The notes beneath the pieces were generated by a model that was not told where the DNA came from, ran no database searches, and saw only the letters and a program-made list of their open reading frames with translations. Position numbers and translations under genes: made by a program. A stretch of DNA of 64,000 bases from Lacrimispora xylanisolvens (GTDB taxonomy: Bacteria; Bacillota; Clostridia; Lachnospirales; Lachnospiraceae), in the NCBI RefSeq assembly GCF_002934545.1, contig NZ_PTJA01000008.1:1-64000 (forward strand), in the 5' to 3' direction. The number at the start of each line of letters is the position of its first letter. Positions within the stretch are counted from its first letter, which is position 1. Below are positions 37,125 to 44,830 of this stretch, in pieces.

Positions 37125-38318
37125 CTACTGTGCCAGCTGTTGTTCTGTATAATAACCGCCATCAATAATGATCTTTTTGTAATTGTCCTTGTCAACCGCA
37201 ACCGGTGTACACAGATAAGAAGGAACTACCACCTTACCATTGTTATACTGGGTTGTATCGTTAATTTCAGGTTTTCCGCCTTCTAACACTGCCTGAACCA
37301 TGGTTACGCATTTTTCAGCAAGAAGTCTGGTGTCCTTGTAAATGGACATGGTCTGATAACCGGAAATTACATTTTTTACTGCCATTAATTCCGCATCCTG
37401 ACCAGTGATCAATGGCCAGTCAACGCCTACTTTATAACCAGCTCCCTCTAATGCAGCCTTGCAGCCATATGCAAAACCATCAAATGCAGATGCACAGATA
37501 TCCAGCTTTTTGTCTGCATAGAAGCCAGTTAAGTAGTTCTCGCAGTTTTGCTGAGCTGTTTCCTGAGACCATCTTAAGATACAGGTATCTTCAAAGGAAG
37601 TACGTCCGGATTCGCATTTTAAGGTTCCATCATCCAGATATGGCTTTAATACTTCCATTAATCCGTTATAAAGGAACAGAGCGTTGTTATCATCAGGAGA
37701 TCCCATAAAGAATTCAATGGTATAGGATTTTCCTTCAGATTTTGCCTTATCTAACTGCTTTGATTCTTTGATGTAATTACCAATGGCTGTACCTACCCCC
37801 TTGTTATCAAAGGTTGCATAATAGGAAACAGCATCTGTATCCATCAGCAGACGGTCATAGGCAATAATCGGAATTCCGGCGCTCTTGGCCTGAGCTTCCA
37901 CGTTGACCAGAGCTGAGGAGTCGATGGATGCAATTACCAGACACTTAACACCAGAAGCAATCATGTTTTCAATCTGGGAAACCTGCATCTGGACATCATC
38001 CTCTGCATACTGTAAATCCACCTGATACCCAAGGGCCTCCAGCTGTTTCTTCATGTTTGCACCGTCATTGATCCAGCGCTCAGAAGACTGGGTTGGCATA
38101 GCCACGCCTACTTTTCCGCCGCTTCCGGCTGCTTTTGCTGCTTCTGTTGTTGCTGCTGCCGCAGCAGTTGTAGCAGCTGTGGTTTCTGCCGCTTTGGTCT
38201 CTGCTGCTTTGGTTCCTGCCGCCGTGGTAGCAGTTGTCTGAGACGAACTGCATCCAAATAATGCAGATGCCGCCAACACTGCACTAAGCATGACTCCAAG
38301 TACTCTTCGTTTCATCAT
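37125..38318 (-). CDS. Sugar-binding lipoprotein (ChvE/XylF-like)
   Basis: About 397 residues. A lipoprotein signal peptide ends in SALFGC (Cys near residue 23), followed by an Ala/Thr/Lys-rich linker of ~40 residues strikingly like the one in PstS, then a type I periplasmic binding domain (VGVAMPTQSSERWINDG, GVKCLVIASIDSSAL, TGQDAELMAVKNVISGYQ). It most resembles multiple-monosaccharide and xylose receptors. The ATG at 38318 is seven bases behind GGAGGG and was chosen over the longer frame at 38372. First gene of the transporter operon. Confidence 0.93.
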   Translation of the reverse strand: MMKRRVLGVMLSAVLAASALFGCSSSQTTATTAAGTKAAETKAAETTAATTAAAAATTEAAKAAGSGGKVGVAMPTQSSERWINDGANMKKQLEALGYQVDLQYAEDDVQMQVSQIENMIASGVKCLVIASIDSSALVNVEAQAKSAGIPIIAYDRLLMDTDAVSYYATFDNKGVGTAIGNYIKESKQLDKAKSEGKSYTIEFFMGSPDDNNALFLYNGLMEVLKPYLDDGTLKCESGRTSFEDTCILRWSQETAQQNCENYLTGFYADKKLDICASAFDGFAYGCKAALEGAGYKVGVDWPLITGQDAELMAVKNVISGYQTMSIYKDTRLLAEKCVTMVQAVLEGGKPEINDTTQYNNGKVVVPSYLCTPVAVDKDNYKKIIIDGGYYTEQQLAQ

Positions 38319-38355
38319 TTCATACCCTCCTAATAATAACATTTTAGTATATACA

Positions 38356-38374
38356 ATTTGCACATATTGCAAAT
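38356..38374. promoter_or_regulatory. AraR-like operator palindrome
   Basis: ATTTGCA-CATAT-TGCAAAT is a perfect seven-base inverted repeat with five-base spacer, extendable outward with ATACA/TGTAT. The outer ATTTG...CAAAT matches the ends of the Bacillus AraR box (ATTTGTACGTACAAAT). It sits five bases upstream of the TATACT -10 hexamer (38346-38351, minus strand), where the -35 box should be. The downstream operon encodes an AraR-like regulator. Confidence 0.6.
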
Positions 38375-38388
38375 ATGTATTTTGTTTG

Positions 38389-38409
38389 ATTCGACATAGT
38401 TTGTCGAAT
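38389..38409. promoter_or_regulatory. Second palindrome upstream of the sugar transporter
   Basis: ATTCGACA-TAGTT-TGTCGAAT, a perfect eight-base inverted repeat with five-base spacer, 14 bases beyond the first palindrome. A weaker CAAATG/CATTTG pair follows at 38415-38436. The sequence differs from the AraR-like site, so a second regulator or an activator site is possible. Confidence 0.5.
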
Positions 38410-38621
38410 TATGGCAAATGTTGAATGTGACATTTGTTATAATATCTTTTTTAACATTCATTTTTATGGTTATTTTTACCAAATTCAGTTATAAATCAAA
38501 TATATAATTTCATCAATGTTTTGTCAATACATTTTTTAACATTTTAAGTATTTTTATTAAGTTGTCTATACAACTATGCGTAATTGATGGGTTATAGACG
38601 ACAATTTTAGACATGAAATTA

Positions 38622-38658
38622 CAAAAAAATGGCTCGTTCTTATCATTAAGAACAAGCC
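38622..38658 (-). terminator. Terminator of the AraC-family gene
   Basis: On the minus strand GGCTTGTTCTTA pairs with TAAGAACGAGCC around a four-base loop (38631-38658), followed by seven T. Confidence 0.88.
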
Positions 38659-38690
38659 GTTAATTTTTTTCCTCATCATATAAATTCTGT

Positions 38691-39539
38691 TTAATAAATA
38701 ACATGAAGCTTTTTATCATAAGCATTTCCCAAAAGGGTATCTACGTAAGCGGATGGGGTAAATCCCGACATCTTCACAAACTCCTTTATGAAGTGGGATT
38801 GATCATAATATCCAGACACCAATGCGGCATCTGCTCCATTAGCACAGTGAATGGTTTCCACCAGTCTGCTCACTGATTTCTGAAAGCGAATAAACCGGAT
38901 CAGATTTTTGGGATTCATGCCAAAATCTTCGTGGATTTTCTGGTTTAAATATCGCTCTGAATAGCCTGTATAACTGCTTAACTCCGAAAGTTTCAGGCTT
39001 CCATCTGACCTTAGTATCTGTTGGTGTATTACGTATTTCAGACTGTTCTTATCTTCGGAATGATTAAAAAAATATTTCAGATAAAAATCAAGAAATACCT
39101 CTGATTTCTCATGAAAGGTTCCAGCCTCATACATACGCTCCAACAGTTCTTCCCGTTCTCCTCTGCTGATCAGCAGATCTTCCAGACTGATCTCATTATT
39201 CACCAGTTCATTCAGCTTCACGTTACCTGCAACCGGATTGACCCCAGGCAGAAAGCGGACTCCAAAATACTGGCAGTTTAATTCAGTTTTTGCCATTCCT
39301 TTTTCTAATAAGGTACCTGCTGCCTTGGCTTTCATTACTCCATCCTTTACCCAGAACAGCAGATCAATACAGGCATCCGGAATCACTCCCATATGGTCTG
39401 ATTCGGCAGTAAACTGATAGAAATGGGAAAGATTATATTTCATAATACATTTTTTAGAATAATTTGTGGTTGCCAGCACAAACTCAGGCTGTCTGGGGCT
39501 CAGTGCCAGAACATCTTCTTTTCTCCATCCATTACTCAT
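38691..39539 (-). CDS. AraC-family transcriptional regulator
   Basis: About 282 residues. The C-terminal ~100 residues are an AraC helix-turn-helix pair (KLSELSSYTGYSERYLNQKIHED, then YDQSHFIKEFVKMSGFTPSAY). The N-terminal domain resembles the DUF6597/AraC-type sensor found in regulators of this shape (PDACIDLLFW). The ATG at 39539 is behind GGAGAGGG and was chosen over 39590. It is divergent from the dehydrogenase cluster and is its most likely activator. A terminator-like hairpin lies in its own leader. Confidence 0.88.
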   Translation of the reverse strand: MSNGWRKEDVLALSPRQPEFVLATTNYSKKCIMKYNLSHFYQFTAESDHMGVIPDACIDLLFWVKDGVMKAKAAGTLLEKGMAKTELNCQYFGVRFLPGVNPVAGNVKLNELVNNEISLEDLLISRGEREELLERMYEAGTFHEKSEVFLDFYLKYFFNHSEDKNSLKYVIHQQILRSDGSLKLSELSSYTGYSERYLNQKIHEDFGMNPKNLIRFIRFQKSVSRLVETIHCANGADAALVSGYYDQSHFIKEFVKMSGFTPSAYVDTLLGNAYDKKLHVIY

Positions 39540-39604
39540 ATTGCCCTCTCCTCTCTGCTCTGCTCTTATTTTATAGTAATACAGGCGCATCCTTATAAAA
39601 ACAC

Positions 39605-39642
39605 AAAAGACACAAAGGGTTCAGAACGCCTTCGTGTCTTTT
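39605..39642 (-). terminator. Leader hairpin upstream of the AraC gene
   Basis: AAAAGACAC (39605-39613) pairs with GTGTCTTTT (39634-39642) and AAGG with CCTT inside. On the minus strand it is followed by GTGTTTTTATAA. It lies upstream of the AraC-type gene on that strand, so it would act as a leader terminator. Confidence 0.55.
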
Positions 39643-39781
39643 GATGCATTTTATCACTTTCTTTTTTCACGGTCAAGAAATATTCTCATTTAAAGCCTGT
39701 CAGATCTTTCCTTTTGACTTCCGATTTTTACAATACGTGTGTACAGGTAAACAGTTAGAATGACAAAAAAGACAGCGAGGT

Positions 39782-39810
39782 CTTATGATTCCATATCATA
39801 AGGCTTTTTT
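39782..39810 (+). terminator. Leader terminator before the RidA gene
   Basis: CTTATGAT (39782-39789) pairs with ATCATAAG (39795-39802) and is followed by GCTTTTTT, only about ten bases before the ribosome site AAAGGAGG of the first cluster gene. It looks like an attenuator in the 5' leader of the dehydrogenase cluster. No upstream gene on this strand needs it. Confidence 0.6.
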
Positions 39811-39830
39811 AATGAAAGGAGGTACATAGG

Positions 39831-40223
39831 GTGAAACGTATCAACTTTTCCTCCGGTGCTCCGTTAGAAGAGCTGGTGGGATACTCCAGAATGGTAAAAG
39901 TCGGAGAACATATTTATATCGGGGGCACTACCGCCGTACTGCCGGACGGAACCGTCCATGGAGATACTGCACTGGAACAGGCAGATTATATCTTCAGGAA
40001 GTTTATTAACTTATTAAAAGAAGCAGGGGCAAACACCGGTGATGTTATAAAAATTAAGGCTTATGTAACTGATATGAGTTTTGCAACGGAAGTGGGGGAA
40101 GCCTACTCCCGTTATTTTAAAGAAGTCCGGCCTTTATTTACCATGGTCGAGACACCCAAACTCAACCGCCCAACTCAAATGGTTGAGATTGAGCTGGAAG
40201 CGTTTATAACTGATGAAAATTAA
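39831..40223 (+). CDS. RidA-family enamine/imine deaminase
   Basis: 130 residues of the RidA/YjgF fold (IYIGGTTAVLPDGTV, KIKAYVTDM, RPLFTMVETPKLNRPTQMVEIELEA). RidA hydrolyses reactive imines to ketones and ammonia. The catalytic Arg position is occupied by the Arg/Pro segment near residue 113, so activity is plausible but this is an outlying member. GTG start with AAAGGAGG. First gene of a cluster that oxidises an amino or imino acid, where an imine would be the first product. Confidence 0.88.
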   Translation: MKRINFSSGAPLEELVGYSRMVKVGEHIYIGGTTAVLPDGTVHGDTALEQADYIFRKFINLLKEAGANTGDVIKIKAYVTDMSFATEVGEAYSRYFKEVRPLFTMVETPKLNRPTQMVEIELEAFITDEN

Positions 40224-40242
40224 GAAAGAAGAGGTAAAACAT

Positions 40243-41379
40243 ATGGCTTATCCTGAGGTTGATTTTATTTATCTGAATGAAGAAGACATGGTAAAAGCAG
40301 GAGTTACGGATATGAAAGGCTGTGTTGAGGCCATGGAGGAGATGTTCCGGCTGTTGAAAGCAGGTGATTTTCGGATGGGCGGTTCCAATGCCAACTCACA
40401 TGGTATTATGATGACATTTCCGGAGGCTTCTCCATTTCCAAATATGCCAACAGACGGACCCGACAGACGGTTTATGGCAATGCCGGCCTACCTTGGCGGT
40501 AAATTTGATATGGCAGGCATGAAGTGGTACGGCTCTAACACAGAGAACCGAAAAAAGGGACTTCCCAGATCCATCCTTATGCTGACACTGAACGATAAGG
40601 ATACAGGCGCACCCCTTGCCTATATGTCAGCAAATATTTTAAGCGCATTCCGTACAGGAGCAGTGCCAGGAGTTGGAATCAAGTATTTTTCCAGAGAAGA
40701 TTCCAAAGTGGTGGGAATTATCGGCCCGGGCGTTATGAGTAAAACCGTTTTTGATGCTGCAATGGCAGTAAGAGATCAGATTGATACGGTAAAAATAAAG
40801 GGACGAAGCCAGAAATCCATAGATGGATTTATCCAGTATGTCAGGGATAAATATCCTCAGATCAAAGAACTGATTGTGGTGGATACGGAGGAAGAGGCGG
40901 TCAGGGATGCAGATATTGTAAGTATTGCCACCTCCAGCCCAACCGGAGATCCTTCCCAGTATTCTTATATCAAGGAGGAATGGATCAAACCAGGAGCAAT
41001 CCTCTGCTGTCCGGCAGCTGCCAGATTCGATGACGACTTTATCTTAAACAGGGCAAGAAATGTGGCAGATAACATTCAGTTATACGAAGCCTGGGCAGAA
41101 GAACTTCCCTATCCTTCCTACAACTCCGTCCCCATACCTGCAGTTCACTGCATGGATTTAATAAAAGACGGACTCATGAAAGCCGATCAGGTGGATGATC
41201 TGGGAGATGTACTTACCGGCAAGGTGCCTGTTCACAGAAAAGAGAATGAAATCGTGATTTATTCCGTGGGGGGAATGCCCATTGAGGATGTGGCATGGGG
41301 AACCATTGTTTACAGAAATGCTCTTAAAAATGGAATAGGTACCAGACTGAACCTTTGGAAAGAACCTTACCTTGCTTAA
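40243..41379 (+). CDS. Ornithine cyclodeaminase / mu-crystallin family protein
   Basis: About 378 residues. The NAD(P)-binding domain has IIGPGVMSKTVFDAAM near residue 157 and substrate-domain motifs RFMAMPAYLGG, MKWYGSNTENRKKGLPRS and SAFRTGAVPG. The family includes ornithine cyclodeaminase, ketimine and pyrroline-2-carboxylate reductases and opine-type dehydrogenases. The ATG at 40243 has GAGG eight bases upstream, so I prefer it to the frame start at 40213. Adjacent to RidA and a FAD/Fe-S dehydrogenase, it could reduce or ring-close the imine made there. Confidence 0.88.
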   Translation: MAYPEVDFIYLNEEDMVKAGVTDMKGCVEAMEEMFRLLKAGDFRMGGSNANSHGIMMTFPEASPFPNMPTDGPDRRFMAMPAYLGGKFDMAGMKWYGSNTENRKKGLPRSILMLTLNDKDTGAPLAYMSANILSAFRTGAVPGVGIKYFSREDSKVVGIIGPGVMSKTVFDAAMAVRDQIDTVKIKGRSQKSIDGFIQYVRDKYPQIKELIVVDTEEEAVRDADIVSIATSSPTGDPSQYSYIKEEWIKPGAILCCPAAARFDDDFILNRARNVADNIQLYEAWAEELPYPSYNSVPIPAVHCMDLIKDGLMKADQVDDLGDVLTGKVPVHRKENEIVIYSVGGMPIEDVAWGTIVYRNALKNGIGTRLNLWKEPYLA

Positions 41380-41404
41380 AAATTCAGGAACAGGAGCTGA
41401 CGAA

Positions 41405-41722
41405 ATGAGAATTGAAGAACATCCAATACTGGGAAAACCAGAAGAGAGAAAAGTCATTTCATTTATATACGACGGTACACCGCTTACTGGTTATGAAGGG
41501 GAACCAATCGCCATGGCTCTGGAAGCTGCAGGTATTATGATTCACCGATACACGAAAAAATACCATAAGCCAAGAGGGGTCTTCTGTGCAATTGGCCGCT
41601 GTACGGACTGCGTTATGGTTGTAGACGGAATACCTAACGTCAGAACCTGCATCACTCCTTTAAGAGAAGGTATGGTGATACAAACCCAGTACGGGGTTTC
41701 GGCACAGGAGGAATCAATATGA
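41405..41722 (+). CDS. [2Fe-2S] ferredoxin-like subunit (HcnA/OoxG type)
   Basis: About 105 residues with a plant-type [2Fe-2S] domain. The cluster cysteines are in CAIGRCTDC near residue 55 and RTC near 85; the fold is preceded by FIYDGTPLTGYEGEPIAMAL. This is the small gamma subunit of HcnABC-like amine dehydrogenases (also found in hydroxyproline and opine dehydrogenases). Start at 41405 has AGGAGCTGACGAA; the frame start at 41372 overlaps the previous gene. It ends with a four-base overlap with the next subunit. Confidence 0.9.
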   Translation: MRIEEHPILGKPEERKVISFIYDGTPLTGYEGEPIAMALEAAGIMIHRYTKKYHKPRGVFCAIGRCTDCVMVVDGIPNVRTCITPLREGMVIQTQYGVSAQEESI

Positions 41723-43305
41723 ATCGATTTGATTTGATTATTATAGGAGCCGGTCCTGCAGGTCTGTCCGCTGCCATCAGCGCAGCTAAAAACGGATTGT
41801 CAGTAATTGTGTTCGATGAAAATTCCAAACCTGGAGGGCAGCTTTTTAAACAGATCCATAAATTTTTTGGTTCGAAAGAACATAAAGCAAAAATTAGGGG
41901 ATTTCGGATCGGAGAAGAATTATTAAAAGAAGCAGAAGATTTAAAGGTAACAGTCGTGTTAAATGCAATTGTTACAGGACTTTATCAGGATAAGGAAATA
42001 ACCGTAAAGATTGGCGAGGAAATCTGCCACTATAAGGGAGATGCCGTGATTGTAGCTACGGGAGCCACGGAAAACATGGTTCCCTTTGAAGGCTGGACAC
42101 TTCCCGGTGTCATAGGAGCCGGTGCTTCCCAGACCATGATGAATTTGCATCACATCAAACCGGGGAACAGGGTTCTGATGCTTGGAACCGGAAACGTGGG
42201 GCTGGTAGTCAGCTACCAGCTGCTTCAGGCAGGCTGTCAGGTTGCCGCACTTGTAGATGCAGCTCCAAAAATAGGGGGATACGGTGTGCATGCTGCCAAA
42301 GTCGCAAGATGCGGTGTCCCATTTTATCTCTCCCATACCATTATTAAAGCTGAGGGTGAGGATCGTGTCACAGGAGTCGTAATCGGAGAAGTAGATTCTT
42401 CCTTTCAATTAATTCCCGGCACAGAAAAGCATTTTTCTGTTGATACGATTTGTCTTGCAGTAGGCCTGTCTCCCATGTCGCAGCTGCTTCATATGGCAGG
42501 CTGCAAGATGCAGGATACTCCCCTTGGATATGTTCCAGTGATTGATGAAAATGGCGGAACCAGTATACCCGGGATTTATGCAGCAGGTGATGTTTCCGGT
42601 ATTGAAGAAGCCAGCTCTGCCATGATAGAGGGGCGGATTGCAGGAACAAAGGCTGCCCAGTATCTGGGTTTCCTTTCAGAGGATGAGGCAAACGAAACAG
42701 CGAAAGAATTAGAACTGGCATTAGACCGTTTAAGAAAAGGCATGTTCGCACCGGAAAACCGGGGAAAGAAAATTACTATGACCGATGAGGGCATCCCGGT
42801 TTCAGAAAGCCTTTTAACCAATGGATATTTAGACGAAGCGGAATTAGACCGTTTTCCGGGAATTGCAAACGGAAAGGGAATCCACCCGGTCATGGAATGC
42901 ACCCAGAACATCCCATGTAACCCATGTCAGGATGCATGCCCCAGAAAATGCATTAAAATCGGAGAAACCATAACGTCACTTCCAGTCATTCATGAAGAAA
43001 ATACATGCAGCGGCTGCGGAATGTGTGTTGCTTCCTGTTCCGGTCAGGCAATCTTTCTTTTAAACGAAGATTATGAACCTGGATACGCTTCGGTTACTCT
43101 CCCCTACGAATTCCTTCCAATTCCGGTGAAGGGGGATACAGGATCAGCTCTTGACCGTAGCGGAAAAGAGGTATGCAAGGCGGAGATTATTGAGGTGAAA
43201 ACGCTGAAAGCCTTCGATCATACCACCTTACTTACCATGAGGGTTCCACTTGATATGGCAATGAAAGCAAGATTCTATAAAAGCAGGGGGTGCAGCCATG
43301 AATAA
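41719..43305 (+). CDS. FAD/NAD-dependent oxidoreductase with 4Fe-4S domain (HcnB/OoxA type)
   Basis: 528 residues. An N-terminal pyridine-nucleotide-disulfide-type flavoprotein (FAD motif IIGAGPAGLSAAISAAKNG, NAD motif MLGTGNVGLVVSYQL near residue 157, GIYAAGDVSGI near 290) is followed by a ferredoxin segment with CNPCQDACPRKC near residue 400 and CSGCGMCVASC near 430, enough for two [4Fe-4S] clusters. It would carry electrons from the DAO subunit to NAD(P). In classical HcnB the BFD [2Fe-2S] domain is fused at the end; here it is the separate next gene. Confidence 0.9.
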   Translation: MNRFDLIIIGAGPAGLSAAISAAKNGLSVIVFDENSKPGGQLFKQIHKFFGSKEHKAKIRGFRIGEELLKEAEDLKVTVVLNAIVTGLYQDKEITVKIGEEICHYKGDAVIVATGATENMVPFEGWTLPGVIGAGASQTMMNLHHIKPGNRVLMLGTGNVGLVVSYQLLQAGCQVAALVDAAPKIGGYGVHAAKVARCGVPFYLSHTIIKAEGEDRVTGVVIGEVDSSFQLIPGTEKHFSVDTICLAVGLSPMSQLLHMAGCKMQDTPLGYVPVIDENGGTSIPGIYAAGDVSGIEEASSAMIEGRIAGTKAAQYLGFLSEDEANETAKELELALDRLRKGMFAPENRGKKITMTDEGIPVSESLLTNGYLDEAELDRFPGIANGKGIHPVMECTQNIPCNPCQDACPRKCIKIGETITSLPVIHEENTCSGCGMCVASCSGQAIFLLNEDYEPGYASVTLPYEFLPIPVKGDTGSALDRSGKEVCKAEIIEVKTLKAFDHTTLLTMRVPLDMAMKARFYKSRGCSHE

Positions 43306-43624
43306 ACGTAACGACCGCTTTACAGACATCGGACCACTGATCCCCCAGCCAGATGATGATATGATTATCTGCCGCTGCGAAGAAGTTACAAAAGGCGAAA
43401 TCCGCAAAGCTGTTCATGATGGCATGTTTACTTTAACCGAGATTCGAAGGTATTTAAGAACAGGCATGGGGCTTTGCCAGGGACAGACCTGCTCAAAACT
43501 GGTGAAGTCCATTGTAGCAAGGGAACTGGGGCTTACCCCGGGTGATATAGAACCGGCAGTATCCCGTGCGCCTATGAGACCCATAGAGATGAAAATTTTA
43601 GGCAATGACAGAAAGGAGGACTGA
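43298..43624 (+). CDS. BFD-type [2Fe-2S] domain protein
   Basis: 108 residues. Bacterioferritin-associated ferredoxin-like [2Fe-2S] domain with CRC near residue 25 and CQGQTC near 65, the pattern that follows NAD(P)-linked flavoproteins in opine and hydroxyproline dehydrogenases. It overlaps the FAD subunit by eight bases and precedes the DAO subunit by four. Probably the electron bridge between those two. Confidence 0.88.
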   Translation: MNKRNDRFTDIGPLIPQPDDDMIICRCEEVTKGEIRKAVHDGMFTLTEIRRYLRTGMGLCQGQTCSKLVKSIVARELGLTPGDIEPAVSRAPMRPIEMKILGNDRKED

Positions 43625-43628
43625 TGGA

Positions 43629-44756
43629 ATGGGAAACTGCGCAGATGTAATTATCATAGGCAGTGGAATTATCGGAAATGCAACCGCTTATTATCTGGCA
43701 AAGAAGGGCTGTTCTGTCATAGTCCTGGAAAAAAGCGACCACATAGGAGGCGGTGGTTCTTCCCGAAATGGAGGCGGTGTCCGCCAGTCGGGAAGAGACA
43801 AACGGGAGCTTCCCCTGGCAATGTACGGAGCTGCCAACCTTTGGCCTGCTCTTTCGGAAGAGCTTGGAATGGATGTGGAGTATTATCAGAACGGTAACTT
43901 GCGCCTTGGAAAAACAGAAGATCATCTAAGAATCCTAAACGGTCTTACTGATCGGGCAAGCGCACAGGGTCTTGGCGTTACCATGATTGACCGGAAAGAA
44001 GCCAAGGATATCTGTCCTTACCTCTCCGATGAGGTAATTGGAGCAAGCTGGTGTCCCACCGATGGTCATGCCAACCCTATGCTGGCAACGCTTGCTTATT
44101 ACAGAAAGGCAAGACAGCTGGGTGTGCGTTTCATCACTGGAGAGTCGGTGATTGAGATAAAAAAATACAAAGGAAAAGCAAGGCAGGTTATTACTGACAA
44201 TGACGTGTATGAAGGAGAAACCATCATACTGGCAGCCGGATATGAAAGCCGTAAGATTGCAGCTTCTGTAGGAGTGGATATCCCCATGACCCAGGCACTT
44301 TTAGAGGTTTTAGTCACAGAGGCCCAGCCCCCCATGTTCTATCAGATGCTGGGCACTGCAATGGCTGATTTCTACGGGCACCAAAGCACTCACGGATCCT
44401 TTGTATTTGGCGGTTCCTCCGGGTTTGAGGACTTTAACAAAAGCAATGGGACCCCTGTAACCAATAGTCAGACTGCCTCCTGCATCTGTCGTGGTATCAT
44501 GAAATATTTCCCCTGCCTCTCAACTGCAAAGATTGTAAGAACATGGGCAGGATTCATTGATGTCTGCGCCGATCATGTCCCTGTAATCAGCCATGTGGAG
44601 GAAGTCCCGGGACTGATTCTTGCCTGTGCATTTACCGGTCATGGATTCGGTATTTCTCCTACAGTAGGAACGATTTTATCCCAGATGGCCACTGGAGAAG
44701 AGCCTGTTTTAAGCATAAAAGAGTTCCGGTACGACCGGTTTCATACAAAGATTTGA
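43629..44756 (+). CDS. FAD-dependent amino/imino acid dehydrogenase (DAO family, HcnC/OoxB type)
   Basis: About 375 residues. N-terminal FAD-binding motif IIIGSGIIGNATAYYLAKKG and GGGSSRNGGGVRQSG near residue 50, and the conserved C-terminal CAFTGHGFGISPTVG. This is the substrate-oxidising subunit: it dehydrogenates a C-N bond of an amino or imino acid to an imine. A start at 43605 is possible, but AAAGGAGG lies nine bases before the ATG at 43629, which directly follows the previous stop. Which amine is used cannot be told from sequence. Confidence 0.9.
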   Translation: MGNCADVIIIGSGIIGNATAYYLAKKGCSVIVLEKSDHIGGGGSSRNGGGVRQSGRDKRELPLAMYGAANLWPALSEELGMDVEYYQNGNLRLGKTEDHLRILNGLTDRASAQGLGVTMIDRKEAKDICPYLSDEVIGASWCPTDGHANPMLATLAYYRKARQLGVRFITGESVIEIKKYKGKARQVITDNDVYEGETIILAAGYESRKIAASVGVDIPMTQALLEVLVTEAQPPMFYQMLGTAMADFYGHQSTHGSFVFGGSSGFEDFNKSNGTPVTNSQTASCICRGIMKYFPCLSTAKIVRTWAGFIDVCADHVPVISHVEEVPGLILACAFTGHGFGISPTVGTILSQMATGEEPVLSIKEFRYDRFHTKI

Positions 44757-44763
44757 CCCAATG

Positions 44764-44799
44764 ACAAAGACGTCTTATTTTAAGATGTCTTTGTTTTTT
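44764..44799 (+). terminator. Terminator-like hairpin between dehydrogenase and permease genes
   Basis: ACAAAGACGTCTTA (44764-44777) pairs with TAAGATGTCTTTGT (44781-44794), allowing one G-U pair, followed by six T. The permease gene follows with no clear new promoter, so this would lower rather than abolish its expression. Confidence 0.75.
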
Positions 44800-44830
44800 C
44801 ACTTCACTGACCACATAAAGGAGGAGCTAT

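Larger units (their letters stand above)
38319..38690. other. A/T-rich intergenic region with operator palindromes
   Basis: 372 bases without a supported gene. It holds the promoter/operator region of the sugar transporter (38346-38440), and the terminator of the AraC-type gene (38622-38658). The middle (38440-38620) is very A/T-rich and I see nothing specific in it. Confidence 0.6.
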
